Positions 5,628-13,909 of a stretch of DNA of 13,910 nt are shown here, piece after piece. The notes under the pieces are model-generated. The model was not told the DNA's origin. It saw only the letters and a list, made by a program, of their open reading frames with translations, and made no database searches. The stretch is taken from assembly GCA_003486665.1 (NCBI GenBank), contig DNGF01000028.1:829-14738 (forward strand), in the 5' to 3' direction. Position 1 is the stretch's first letter. Every line of letters begins with the position of its first letter. A program made the position numbers and the translations under genes. Origin of the DNA: Oscillospiraceae bacterium. Its GTDB lineage: Bacteria > Bacillota > Clostridia > Oscillospirales > Acutalibacteraceae.

Positions 5628-7160
5628 ATGGCAATCAAAATTATATTACTTGTGGTCTTTTTCGCCGTAATGATAGGCGTCGGCATATATTGCCGAAAGA
5701 CGGCAACGGATGTCAACGGCTTTGTCCTCGGCGGCAGAAGCGTCGGACCTTGGCTGACCGCTTTCGCTTACGGCACATCGTATTTCTCCGCCGTTATTTT
5801 TGTCGGATATGCAGGACAGTTTGGCTGGAAATTCGGCGTTGCGTCAACATGGATCGGACTCGGCAATGCGTTTATCGGCTCCTTGCTTGCGTGGGTAATC
5901 CTCGGCAGACGTACAAGAGTCATGACTCAGCATCTCGGCTCGGCAACCATGCCGCAGTTTTTCGGTTCGCGCTTTGACAGCAATGCGCTTAAGCTCGCAA
6001 CATCGCTGATAATTTTTGTGTTCCTTATTCCGTATACCGCGTCGCTTTATAACGGACTTTCACGTTTGTTTGAGATGGCATTTAATGTTGACTATACCGT
6101 ATGTATCGCCGTTATGGCTCTTCTGACGGCTGTTTACGTTATTGCCGGCGGATATATGGCAACGGCAATTAATGACTTTATACAGGGCATTGTAATGCTT
6201 GTCGGCATTGTTGCAATCATTTATTCTGTCCTTAAAATCCACGGCGGATTCAGCGGCTCGCTTGCCTCACTTGCAGAGGTCAGCGATCCTGCGGTATCAA
6301 ATGTTCCGGGCGTATTTGCATCTTTCTTTGGACCCGATCCCGCAGGTCTTGCCGGAGTTATACTGCTGACATCGCTCGGCACATGGGGCCTGCCGCAGAT
6401 GGTTCAGAAATTTTACTCGATCAAGAGTGAGCAGTCCATCCACACGGGTACGATAATTTCAACCGTTTTTGCAATTATCGTTGCAGGCGGATGCTATTTC
6501 CTCGGCGGATTCGGAAGAATATTCAATGTTGACGTTGCCGCAAAGGGCTATGATGAAATCATTCCTACAATGCTTTCAAATCTTTCACCGCTGATTATCG
6601 GAATTACACTTATTCTCGTTCTTTCCGCTTCAATGTCAACGCTTTCATCGCTTGTTCTGACTTCAAGCTCAACGCTGACGCTTGATTTTATTGTTCCTCT
6701 TTCAAAGAAGAAGGACGAGAAAAAAACGCTTGTTATAATCCGCGCATTTATCCTGGTTTTCATTATTATTTCTGCTGTTATAGCTGTTGTTCAGTACAAG
6801 AATAAGGTTACGTTTATTGCTCAGCTTATGGGACTTTCATGGGGTGCGCTTGCCGGCTCGTTCCTTGCTCCGTTCCTCTACAGCTTGTACTGGAAAAAGG
6901 TTACAAAGGCAGCCTGTGCAGTCAGCTTTATCTGGGGTTCCGGCATAATGATTGCGAATATGTTTTTCAAGGCATATTTCCCTGAAATACTTCAAAGCCC
7001 CGTTAATTGCGGCGCTTTTGCAATGCTTGCTTCACTTATCATTGTTCCGCTTGTCAGCCTTATCACCAAAAGACCCGACAAAAAATTTGTTGACGGTGTT
7101 TTCTCCTGCTATGACAGAAAGGTTACTGTTCCCGTAAGCGAAGCGCTGGAAGAAAAATAA
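5628..7160 (+). CDS. Sodium:solute symporter (SSS family), putative tyrosine or related uptake
   Basis: 510 residues with about 13 hydrophobic segments, typical of SSS/PutP-type carriers that couple Na+ entry to solute uptake. FVLGGRSVGPWLTAFAYGTS near 31-50 matches the first-helix region of PutP and SGLT proteins. GGYMATAINDFIQG lies near 172-186. MSTLSS (336-341) matches the PutP Na2-site segment, with S337/T338 at the position of the Na+-binding Ser/Thr. At the place of PutP Asp55 this protein has Tyr (GTSYFS), so it is not simply a proline carrier. The start is ATG 5628, 7 nt after GAGGAGG. The gene is preceded by a Tyr-codon leader and attenuator and followed at once by a terminator, so it is probably monocistronic from its own promoter. 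Tyrosine as substrate is inferred from the leader only; the SSS assignment itself is firm. Confidence 0.93.
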   Translation: MAIKIILLVVFFAVMIGVGIYCRKTATDVNGFVLGGRSVGPWLTAFAYGTSYFSAVIFVGYAGQFGWKFGVASTWIGLGNAFIGSLLAWVILGRRTRVMTQHLGSATMPQFFGSRFDSNALKLATSLIIFVFLIPYTASLYNGLSRLFEMAFNVDYTVCIAVMALLTAVYVIAGGYMATAINDFIQGIVMLVGIVAIIYSVLKIHGGFSGSLASLAEVSDPAVSNVPGVFASFFGPDPAGLAGVILLTSLGTWGLPQMVQKFYSIKSEQSIHTGTIISTVFAIIVAGGCYFLGGFGRIFNVDVAAKGYDEIIPTMLSNLSPLIIGITLILVLSASMSTLSSLVLTSSSTLTLDFIVPLSKKKDEKKTLVIIRAFILVFIIISAVIAVVQYKNKVTFIAQLMGLSWGALAGSFLAPFLYSLYWKKVTKAACAVSFIWGSGIMIANMFFKAYFPEILQSPVNCGAFAMLASLIIVPLVSLITKRPDKKFVDGVFSCYDRKVTVPVSEALEEK

Positions 7161-7190
7161 AATATTAATAATCTCAGCGGTTATATAAGA

Positions 7191-7231
7191 AAAACATGGG
7201 TCATCGCCAAATGCGATAACCCATGTTATTT
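7191..7231. terminator. Bidirectional intrinsic terminator
   Basis: AACATGGGT (7193-7201) pairs with ACCCATGTT (7219-7227). After one C/A mismatch the helix continues with ATCGC (7203-7207) and GCGAT (7213-7217) around a CAAAT loop. A-rich sequence precedes it and TTATTTTAT follows, so it works on both strands. It ends the plus-strand symporter and the minus-strand ABC operon. Its right edge touches the stop codon of the second ABC gene. Confidence 0.88.
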
Positions 7232-9033
7232 TATGCCAAAATTTTTGCTGTTGCTTCGTCCTCGTACTGTCTTGTATACAGTTCAAAATAGTAGCCGCGA
7301 TTTTTAATAAGCTCTCTGTGCGTGCCTTTTTCGACAATCATGCCGTCCTTAACAACAAGAATTATATCTGCATTTCGTACAGTAGAAAGCCTGTGAGCAA
7401 TCATTATCGAGGTTCTGCCCGAAGTCACGGCCTCCATGGCGTTTTGAATTTTAGCCTCTGTAATTGTGTCTACTGAAGCTGTCGCTTCATCGAGAATTAA
7501 TATCTTAGGCTCGGCGAGAATTGCGCGGGCAAAAGATATCAACTGCTTCTCGCCGGTCGAAAGCAGATCGCCGCCTTCACCGACATCGGTATCAATTCCG
7601 TTTTCAAGTCCGGCGACAATTTCATCGGCGGAAACAATTTTGAGTGCGCGGTTAAGCTGCTCATCCGTTGCATCGGGATTACCCATCAAAAGATTTTCCC
7701 TGATCGTTCCTGAGAAAAGATGCGGCGTTTGAAGCACATAGCCGATTGACGAATGAAGCCAAAGCTGGGATCGTTCCCTTGCATCCTTGCCGTCAATAAG
7801 AACTTGCCCTTTTGTTGGCTCATAAAATCTGCAGGCGAGGTTAACGAGAGTAGATTTGCCCGCACCTGTTTCACCGACAATTGCAATGTGGGTGCCAAAC
7901 GGAATATCAAGAGAAAAATGCTCAAGAACATTTACATCACCGTCTGGGTATCTGAATGTAACGTCTTTAAACTCAATGTCGCCCTTAAGCGGCTCCCAGT
8001 TTTCTTTTTTGGGAGTTAATGTATCACCGTATTTTTCCACAACCTGCGGAGAATCAACAACATCGGATTTTTCATCGAGCAGGTTAGTGAAGCGTTCAAT
8101 GTTTACGCGTATGGAAATTAACTCGGAAATTACATTTACAAGCCACCTGACAGGCTCCATCATTCCCTGTGCATATGACATGAACGCGGCAAACATTCCG
8201 ACCTCATCTGCGGCGAGATATCCGCCTTTGAATAAAACAATCGCAAGGGCAACGGAGGAGGCAAAATTCATTGCCGCGCCGAAAGCACCGCGCAGTCTTG
8301 AAATATATACGGATTTTGTTTTCATTTTTGCTGTTTCGCTGACAAAATTTTTCGATATCTTATCTTCGACCGCAAGTGATTTGATCGTCTTTGCTCCGAC
8401 AATTCCTTCGTTGAAGTTTCCTGTTATTCTCGAATTGATCTCCCTGACCTCACGGTTGGCTGTGATAAGCTTTTTCTGAAAGAATCCTACAATTATCATC
8501 AATATCGGAAGAATGGTCAGAACCATAAGCGCCAGTTTCACGTTCATCATCAGCATAATGACTGCCGAACCCACAAGGTATGCCATGTACCAAATGCCGT
8601 TAATGAGAGTCCAAGAAACGAGCGTGCCGATTTTCTCCGTGTCGCTCATCAGCCTTGCATGAATGTATCCTACGCTGTTTTGATTAAAATATGAAAAGGA
8701 CAGCGTTTGCAAATGCACAAAACCGACATCGCGGAGCTTTCTATGCACCTTGACCTCAATTATGGCGGCGGTTGTGTTTGCGTAGTAGTTAAAAATACCG
8801 GCGAGTATAATCGCAAGCGCATATGCGATGATGAAAATGCCGATATGATCAAGTGTGCCTGTGCCTGCGTATTTGTCAAGCGCATAACGCTGAAATTGAG
8901 GGAAGGTTATTTCAACTCCGCTGGCAATAATACTGAAAACGATCATTATCGCAAATTCGCGGCGATAATCCTTAACATAAGGAATGATTTTCCCTATGCC
9001 GAAGAAGCGAAGCTTTTTTTCTTTGTTTTTCAC
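7231..9033 (-). CDS. ABC exporter half-transporter, catalytic-Glu subunit of a heterodimer
   Basis: 600 residues. An N-terminal exporter-type membrane domain (about 15-330, six helices) is followed by a nucleotide-binding domain. Visible motifs are Walker A GETGAGKST (387-395), Q-loop VLQTP, signature LSTGE (491-495, deviating from LSGGQ), Walker B ILILDE with catalytic E516, and H-loop H547 in IAHRLST. The canonical Glu with a deviant signature marks it as the TM288-like partner of the preceding gene. The start codon is GTG at 9033, directly after the TAA of subunit 1 (9036-9034). GGAGG inside the end of subunit 1 lies 8 nt upstream, so the two are translationally coupled. Family members export drugs, lipids or peptides; the substrate cannot be told from sequence. 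The gene ends in the bidirectional terminator. Confidence 0.94.
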   Translation of the reverse strand: MKNKEKKLRFFGIGKIIPYVKDYRREFAIMIVFSIIASGVEITFPQFQRYALDKYAGTGTLDHIGIFIIAYALAIILAGIFNYYANTTAAIIEVKVHRKLRDVGFVHLQTLSFSYFNQNSVGYIHARLMSDTEKIGTLVSWTLINGIWYMAYLVGSAVIMLMMNVKLALMVLTILPILMIIVGFFQKKLITANREVREINSRITGNFNEGIVGAKTIKSLAVEDKISKNFVSETAKMKTKSVYISRLRGAFGAAMNFASSVALAIVLFKGGYLAADEVGMFAAFMSYAQGMMEPVRWLVNVISELISIRVNIERFTNLLDEKSDVVDSPQVVEKYGDTLTPKKENWEPLKGDIEFKDVTFRYPDGDVNVLEHFSLDIPFGTHIAIVGETGAGKSTLVNLACRFYEPTKGQVLIDGKDARERSQLWLHSSIGYVLQTPHLFSGTIRENLLMGNPDATDEQLNRALKIVSADEIVAGLENGIDTDVGEGGDLLSTGEKQLISFARAILAEPKILILDEATASVDTITEAKIQNAMEAVTSGRTSIMIAHRLSTVRNADIILVVKDGMIVEKGTHRELIKNRGYYFELYTRQYEDEATAKILA

Positions 9034-10845
9034 TTATATCGCCTCCTCGGTGTTGGTCTGTGTTTCGTAAATCTTTTGATAAATTCCGCCGGCCGATTTC
9101 AGTTCATCGTGCGTGCCTTCCTCACTGATCCTGCCGTGATCGAGAACGATTATTTTGTCGGCGGAGGAGAGGGTGGTGATTCGGTGCGAAATAAGTATAA
9201 CGCTTGCCTTGCCGAAACGCTTGCTTATTTCTTTTCTGATTTTAGCATCGGTCTGCGTATCGACAGCCGAGAGCGAATCGTCAAAAATCATTATCGGATA
9301 GTTGCCTATCAGCATTCTTGCGATGGCTGTTCGCTGTTTTTGACCTCCGGAGAGGGTTACTCCTCGCTCGCCGACAAGCGTGTTGTATGCTTTCGGAAAA
9401 GATGTTATGCTCTCGTCAAGAGCCGCCGCCTTTGCCGCGGCGCGGACATCTTCAAGCGTCAGCGAGTCGTCGGCAATGCTTATATTTTCATAAACTGTCC
9501 TTGAAAACAGAAACGGCTCCTGCAAAACCATGCCTATATTTTTACGAAGATATTTGGTTTTAATTTTTCGTATGTCTGTTTCGCCGATCGTGATTTTTCC
9601 GTTTTTCGGCGGAAGATCGTATAGCTTATCCAGTAAAAGCATAAGAGTAGATTTTCCGCTTCCTGTTCCGCCGAGAATTCCGAGCGTTGATCCGGATTTC
9701 ATTTCGAAAGAGATGTTGTGCAGAAGTTCGGGGGAATTGTCGTAACCGAAGCAGACGTTTTCAAATTTTATATCGCCGTTCATCGGCGGTTCGATCGCAT
9801 CGGGTTCGTCGGTTTCGACCTGTGAATTCATAATGTAAAAAATTCTGTCAATAGAAACCGTTGCGCGGCTGAAATCGGAAATCATTCTTCCGAGCTGACG
9901 GAAAGGTCCTGCCAAAATTGCATTGTACGAAATGAAAGCTATGTATTCGCCATTCGACAACCCTCTTTTAACGCAGAAAATTGCACCTGCCACAACGACG
10001 ATCATGACTTGCAAGCCCGCTATAACATCCGAGAGAGTCCAAAAACGTCCCATGAGCTTTGACATCTTGACCCAAAGACCGGTATAAAACTTATTCTGTG
10101 CTTTGAATTTTTTAATTTCGCTTCTTTCTTGACCGAATGCTCGAACAACACGTACACCTGTAAGATTTTCCTGCGCCATTGCGGAAAGCTTGCCCTCGTT
10201 TTCGTCGCACTCTCGGAAAGCCTTGTGCATTTTCTTGTGGAAGAAGAAAGAGGAAAGTACGATGAACGGCATCGGAATCAGCGCAATCACCGTCAACAGC
10301 GGATTCATGGATATCATAAACGAAATCGAAAGGACAAGCATCAGAATGATTCTGAATATTGATGTCAGCTGTTCCGAAAGGAAATTTTTTGTTGTTTCGA
10401 TATCCGAAGTACATCGCTGTATTATATCGCCTGTCTTGTTTTGCATGAACCACGAAAAGGGAAGGTGCTCAATATGAGTGAAAACTCTGTCACGCATATT
10501 TTTTACAAGCGTTTCGGAAGCCTTTGTGTTGTAAACGCGGTTGGAGTATTGCGAAAAAATTTGAATTGCCGCAACAATAACGACCGCCAGCGCAGGTATC
10601 CAGATATTCTCCTTTAAATAGTCAAAGCCGCCGATTTTCTCAACAATTCGGTTTACCCATTCCGCAAATTCGGATGGCTTGCCCTCGATAACGTTGTCAA
10701 CGGCAAGCCTGATTATCTGCGGCTGAATCATGTCGGCGAGTGCCGTAATTCCTGCAAAAAGAATTGTCAGGAAAAAGTACAGCTTTGTGCCGTTTAAAAA
10801 TGAAAAAAGCAGCTCGGCTTTTTGGCTTTTCTTTTTATCTTTCAT
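9034..10845 (-). CDS. ABC exporter half-transporter, degenerate-site subunit of a heterodimer
   Basis: 603 residues, with an exporter membrane domain (about 15-340) and a nucleotide-binding domain. Motifs are Walker A GGTGSGKST (392-400), Q-loop VLQEPF, canonical signature LSGGQ (498-502), Walker B IMIFDD and H-loop H554 in ISHRIT. D523 stands where the catalytic Glu normally is. Together with the next gene this gives one full ATPase site (its LSGGQ plus the partner's Glu) and one degenerate site. That is the known arrangement of TM287/288, LmrCD and BmrCD heterodimers. Its ATG overlaps the marR stop as ATGA (10845-10842), so the three genes form one operon. Multidrug export is plausible given the MarR neighbour, but is inference. 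Confidence 0.94.
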   Translation of the reverse strand: MKDKKKSQKAELLFSFLNGTKLYFFLTILFAGITALADMIQPQIIRLAVDNVIEGKPSEFAEWVNRIVEKIGGFDYLKENIWIPALAVVIVAAIQIFSQYSNRVYNTKASETLVKNMRDRVFTHIEHLPFSWFMQNKTGDIIQRCTSDIETTKNFLSEQLTSIFRIILMLVLSISFMISMNPLLTVIALIPMPFIVLSSFFFHKKMHKAFRECDENEGKLSAMAQENLTGVRVVRAFGQERSEIKKFKAQNKFYTGLWVKMSKLMGRFWTLSDVIAGLQVMIVVVAGAIFCVKRGLSNGEYIAFISYNAILAGPFRQLGRMISDFSRATVSIDRIFYIMNSQVETDEPDAIEPPMNGDIKFENVCFGYDNSPELLHNISFEMKSGSTLGILGGTGSGKSTLMLLLDKLYDLPPKNGKITIGETDIRKIKTKYLRKNIGMVLQEPFLFSRTVYENISIADDSLTLEDVRAAAKAAALDESITSFPKAYNTLVGERGVTLSGGQKQRTAIARMLIGNYPIMIFDDSLSAVDTQTDAKIRKEISKRFGKASVILISHRITTLSSADKIIVLDHGRISEEGTHDELKSAGGIYQKIYETQTNTEEAI

Positions 10846-11300
10846 TGCGCTCTCCTTGCTCCAATTTCTGCAAATTTGTCTTTTAAAAGCTTATATTCAT
10901 TTTCCTTGGCGGAAACATATTCTTCAATTTGCTTGTCCGTCATTGTCGAGTAAACATCCTGCTCTGCCTTAATAAGCGGCAGAATATATTTTTCGCAAAA
11001 TTGTTGTCCCTCGTCGGTCAGTTTTATTGCCTTGTGAGTTCTTGTGCCATCGATGTGTTCAAGGAAAAGTAAGCCCTTGTCGCATAGCGATTTAACGGTG
11101 GAATTAACCGTTTGCTTTGAATAGCACCAAAGGGAGCAAAGCTCGTTTTGCGTAAGTGAACCGTCCGATTCGCAGATGGCATAGAAAATCCAAAGCGCAG
11201 AGTCGGACAATCCTATATTCGTTGCATAATTGTGGTAAAGCTCATCTGTCGCCTTGCAAAGACGGTTGAGCAGGGCGTGAATTTCTTTTACGTTTTTCAT
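10842..11300 (-). CDS. MarR-family transcriptional regulator of the ABC exporter operon
   Basis: 152 residues. The winged helix-turn-helix lies in the middle: about 35-55 (LSDSALWIFYAICESDGSLT), recognition region about 62-78 (YSKQTVNSTVKSLCDKGLL), and a wing with the conserved-type DGTRTHKAIKLTDEG. Helices at both ends would form the dimer. MarR proteins bind palindromes near promoters and usually release DNA on binding phenolic or other toxic ligands. It is the first gene of the operon and overlaps the first ABC gene by 4 nt, so it probably controls its own transcript together with the exporter. The start is ATG 11300 with GGGAG 7 nt upstream. The inducing ligand is unknown. Confidence 0.93.
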   Translation of the reverse strand: MKNVKEIHALLNRLCKATDELYHNYATNIGLSDSALWIFYAICESDGSLTQNELCSLWCYSKQTVNSTVKSLCDKGLLFLEHIDGTRTHKAIKLTDEGQQFCEKYILPLIKAEQDVYSTMTDKQIEEYVSAKENEYKLLKDKFAEIGARRAQ

Positions 11301-11357
11301 CCGATATCTCCCTTTTTGTTCTTTTTTTAGGAGCGGTCCGAAAACGGATTTTAAATA

Positions 11358-11386
11358 ATTGTATTATACATGTGTAAGTTTGTCAA
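11358..11386 (-). promoter_or_regulatory. Promoter of the marR-ABC-ABC operon
   Basis: On the minus strand, -35 TTGACA (11386-11381), a 17-nt spacer and -10 TACAAT (11363-11358). The leader to ATG 11300 is about 50 nt. It contains a small TCCG-TTTT-CGGA hairpin (11337-11348) without a following T-run, so no attenuator is proposed here. Confidence 0.8.
11364..11377. promoter_or_regulatory. Probable MarR operator inside the promoter spacer
   Basis: TTATACATGTGTAA is an imperfect 14-bp palindrome, 12 of 14 positions symmetric around a perfect ACATGT core. It fills most of the spacer between -35 and -10. A dimer bound here would block RNA polymerase, as expected for MarR autorepression. The palindrome is seen; the binding is inferred from family behaviour and position. 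Confidence 0.6.
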
Positions 11387-11420
11387 GAAAAAATTCAAAA
11401 GACGGAGCAAGGATTTAGAC

Positions 11421-11457
11421 AAAAAGAAAACCCCGAAAGAGAACTTCTTTCGAGGTT
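11421..11457 (-). terminator. Terminator of the rplM-rpsI operon
   Basis: Read on the minus strand, AACCTCGAAAGA (11457-11446) pairs with TCTTTCGGGGTT (11440-11429), 12 base pairs with one G-U and a 5-nt loop. It is followed by TTCTTTTT. It lies 20 nt past the rpsI stop and insulates the marR promoter. Confidence 0.9.
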
Positions 11458-11476
11458 TGATAACAGGAATAACAAT

Positions 11477-11875
11477 TTATCTCTTTGAGAACTGCGGTGC
11501 GCGACGAGCGCCTTTGAGACCGTATTTCTTTCTTTCCTTCATTCTCGGATCACGAGTAAGGAAGCCAGCCTTCTTGAGAGCTGAACGAAGTGACTCGTCA
11601 TACTGGAGAAGAGCTCTTGAAAGACCGTGACGGATAGCACCTGCCTGACCTGTTACGCCGCCGCCGTTAACACGGCAAACGATGTCGAACTTCTCGGTTG
11701 TGCCTGTAAGTTCGAGAGGCTGACGAACGATAAGCTTGAGTGTTTCAAGTCCGAAATAATCATCAATATCTCTGTCGTTGATGGTTACCTTGCCCGTACC
11801 TGCATAAACGCGAACACGAGCTACTGATTTCTTTCTGCGGCCTGTGCCGTAGAAGTAAGGATTAGAATCGTACAT
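11477..11875 (-). CDS. rpsI: 30S ribosomal protein S9 (uS9)
   Basis: 132 residues, the usual bacterial length. The N-terminal [13 protein letters not shown], the central [19 protein letters not shown] and the C-terminal basic tail [11 protein letters not shown] are diagnostic. In the small subunit the tail reaches the P-site tRNA, and its ending SKR is intact. The start is ATG 11875 with GGGAGG upstream. It follows rplM after 18 nt, the conserved L13-S9 pair of bacteria, and its transcript ends at the strong hairpin downstream. Confidence 0.98.
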   Translation of the reverse strand: MYDSNPYFYGTGRRKKSVARVRVYAGTGKVTINDRDIDDYFGLETLKLIVRQPLELTGTTEKFDIVCRVNGGGVTGQAGAIRHGLSRALLQYDESLRSALKKAGFLTRDPRMKERKKYGLKGARRAPQFSKR

Positions 11876-11893
11876 TATTGTTGCCTCCCTTCA

Positions 11894-12322
11894 TTAAAAT
11901 GCCCACTCTTCGGGCTTCTGTGCAGCGTGCTTGTGTTCTGCACCTGCATATACGCGAAGTCTTGTGAGTGCCTCACGGCCGATTGTTGTGTCGGGGATCA
12001 TGCCCTTAACAGCCTTTTCAACGGCAAATGTCGGCTTTGTACGCATAAGAGTGCTGTACTTAACCTTCTTCATGTTGCCGATGTAACCGGTGTGATGATA
12101 GTACATTTTCTGATCGAGCTTGTTGCCTGTAAGGACAACCTTCTCAGCGTTGATTATGATAACATGATCGCCGCAATCTGCATGAGGAGCGAACTGGGGC
12201 TTATGCTTACCGCGGAGAAGAACTGCTGCCTCAGCCGCAACACGGCCAAGCGGCTTTCCCGCTGCGTCAAGCACATACCACTTGCGGACGATATCGCCCG
12301 ACTTAGGCATATAAGTTGACAT
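11894..12322 (-). CDS. rplM: 50S ribosomal protein L13 (uL13)
   Basis: 142 residues from ATG 12322. Diagnostic segments are [44 protein letters not shown], the YHHTGYIG stretch, and [23 protein letters not shown]13 is an early assembly protein of the large subunit. The frame stays open upstream to an ATG at 12367, but I chose 12322 for three reasons: GGAGG lies 7 nt before it, the protein then has the family length, and the longer start would fall upstream of the expected transcription start. It is the first gene of the rplM-rpsI operon. Confidence 0.97.
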   Translation of the reverse strand: MSTYMPKSGDIVRKWYVLDAAGKPLGRVAAEAAVLLRGKHKPQFAPHADCGDHVIIINAEKVVLTGNKLDQKMYYHHTGYIGNMKKVKYSTLMRTKPTFAVEKAVKGMIPDTTIGREALTRLRVYAGAEHKHAAQKPEEWAF

Positions 12323-12357
12323 AAACTTACCTCCAAATAAATTTTTACTGCTCGAAT

Positions 12358-12386
12358 ATATTAACACAACCCTTTGATTAAGTCAA
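12358..12386 (-). promoter_or_regulatory. Promoter of rplM-rpsI
   Basis: On the minus strand, -35 TTGACT (12386-12381), a 17-nt spacer and -10 TAATAT (12363-12358), preceded by TG as an extended -10. The leader would be only about 30 nt, too short for a structured autoregulatory element of the L13-leader type. The flanking stretch 12387-12490 is AT-rich and shows nothing else I can support. Confidence 0.6.
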
Positions 12387-12493
12387 GAACTTTTTTCTCG
12401 ATTTTTTAATTTATCATTCATGATCTCTCGTATGCTCGTTTTTTCTTCGTTTTTCGTATGTTTATCTCGTTAATAATTTACAAAATTTTTTGC

Positions 12494-12522
12494 AAAAAAC
12501 AACCGCACCCGTTCGGATGCGG
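12494..12522 (-). terminator. Terminator of the CorC-like gene
   Basis: Read on the minus strand, CCGCATCC (12522-12515), a GAAC tetraloop, and GGGTGCGG (12510-12503): 8 base pairs with one G-U. It is followed by TTGTTTTTT (12502-12494). It sits 7 nt past the stop codon. Confidence 0.9.
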
Positions 12523-12529
12523 CATTTAA

Positions 12530-13909
12530 TTATTCTTTGTTTTTATTCTTTTTGTCCGAGTCGTCGTCCTCATCATCCTCTTTTTCGGGGAGGGGAAGAA
12601 TTTCAACCTTGACCTTCTCAATGCGTCGGTTTTCGACTTCAAGAACAGTGAAACGAATGTTTTCAAACATGACCTCGCTGTGTTCGCCCTGCTTCGGGAG
12701 ATAGCCGAGTCGGCTTATGATATAGCCTGCGATGGTGTCATAATCGCCCTCCGGCAGATCCTTGCCGATAATTTCGTCAAGCTCGTCGATATCCGTCAAG
12801 CCGTCAATCGTGAAGGTCGTTTCATTTATCTTTGAGATTTCCTCTTCTTCATCGTCGTATTCGTCCTGAATATTGCCCATAATTGCTTCGACAATATCTT
12901 CAAGCGTTAAAAGGCCGGCTGTTCCGCCGTATTCGTCAACAACAACAGCCATCTGCGTGTGCTTGCTTGTCATTTCCTTGAAAAGATCACCGCAGCTCTT
13001 GGATTCCGGAACATACATCGGGGTACGCATGATTTTTCTCATGGCGTGCTTCGGCAGATCTGTTCCTATATATCTGAGCAAGTCCTTGACATAGATGATA
13101 CCGATTATATTGTCCGGGTCGTCATCGAAAACGGGAATTCTCGAATATCCCGAATCAATCGCAGTCTTGACAACGTCCATTATCGGGTCGTTTACGTCAA
13201 CCGCCGTCATATCGGTTCTGTGGGTCATAATATCGCCTGCGTCAAGATCGTCAAACTCGAAAATGTTGTTTATCATTTCTTTTTGAACGTCCTCGATAAC
13301 ACCTTTTTCGCCGCCGACATCAACCATCATTCGGATTTCCTCCTCCGTGAGGCTCTCCTCATCGGCATGGGGGTCATATCCGAGAAGCCTAACGACTGCG
13401 TTGGTTGAAACGGACAGCACCTTGACAAACGGCGCAAAAACCTTGGAGAAGAAAAGCAGAATTCCGACAACCTTAAAGGATATCTTTTCGGGAGCCTGCA
13501 TGGCTATCTTCTTCGGCGTAAGCTCGCCGAGAACAAGCGAGAAATACGACATGATGATCGTGATAATAACGATCGAAAGTCCGCTTATTACGCTTGCACC
13601 GAGAGCGTTATAAAACGCCGTATCCTTGAGAGCCTTGACTATCATATCGGCAAAGGTCTGCGATGCACTCGCCGAGGTAAGGAATCCGGCGAGAGTAACT
13701 CCGATCTGAATTGTCGAGAGAAACTTGCTCGAATTTTCGGTCAGCTTAACGACCTGCTTTGCTTTCTTGTGGCCGTCTTCAGCCATTTTTTCTATTTTGT
13801 TATCGTTGAGGGATATTACCGCTATTTCACTCATTGCAAAGAATGCGTTGACTAAAATAAGTAATAAAAGTAAAATCAGCTTGAGTATAATCCCACCCGG
13901 GTCATCCAT
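12530..13909 (-). CDS. CNNM/CorC-HlyC family membrane protein with CBS domains
   Basis: 459 residues. A CNNM (DUF21) membrane domain covers about 5-190: a first helix ending in NAFFAMSEIAVISL, GVTLAGFLTSASAS near 70, and the conserved GELTPKKIA after helix 3. Two CBS domains follow, at about 225-285 (MTHRTDMTAVDV, SGYSRIPVFDDD) and 290-345 (VDEYGGTAGLLTLEDIVEAIMG), then a CorC_HlyC domain at about 356-437. The last 25 residues are acidic and then Lys/Asn-rich. Family members are linked to Mg2+ efflux or homeostasis; the older hemolysin label is weakly founded. The ATG at 13909 is one base from the window edge and fits the family's short N-terminus, but its ribosome-binding site is outside, so an upstream start cannot be excluded. 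It is transcribed separately from rplM. Confidence 0.93.
   Translation of the reverse strand: MDDPGGIILKLILLLLLILVNAFFAMSEIAVISLNDNKIEKMAEDGHKKAKQVVKLTENSSKFLSTIQIGVTLAGFLTSASASQTFADMIVKALKDTAFYNALGASVISGLSIVIITIIMSYFSLVLGELTPKKIAMQAPEKISFKVVGILLFFSKVFAPFVKVLSVSTNAVVRLLGYDPHADEESLTEEEIRMMVDVGGEKGVIEDVQKEMINNIFEFDDLDAGDIMTHRTDMTAVDVNDPIMDVVKTAIDSGYSRIPVFDDDPDNIIGIIYVKDLLRYIGTDLPKHAMRKIMRTPMYVPESKSCGDLFKEMTSKHTQMAVVVDEYGGTAGLLTLEDIVEAIMGNIQDEYDDEEEEISKINETTFTIDGLTDIDELDEIIGKDLPEGDYDTIAGYIISRLGYLPKQGEHSEVMFENIRFTVLEVENRRIEKVKVEILPLPEKEDDEDDDSDKKNKNKE

Noticed and set aside
8707..9504. 265-codon plus-strand open frame opposite the ABC genes
   Set aside because: It spans the junction of two certain ABC genes on the other strand and has irregular low-complexity composition, with no recognisable domain.
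11337..11348. TCCG-TTTT-CGGA hairpin in the marR leader as an attenuator
   Set aside because: The stem has only 4 pairs, no T-run follows on the minus strand and no alternative pairing partner was found.
12323..12357. Structured L13 autoregulatory leader
   Set aside because: The untranslated leader from the likely start point is about 30 nt and shows no stable hairpin.
12323..12367. Longer rplM frame starting at ATG 12367 (15 extra residues)
   Set aside because: No ribosome-binding site precedes it, it lies upstream of the expected transcription start and overlaps the -10 region, and the GGAGG-led ATG at 12322 gives the normal L13 length.
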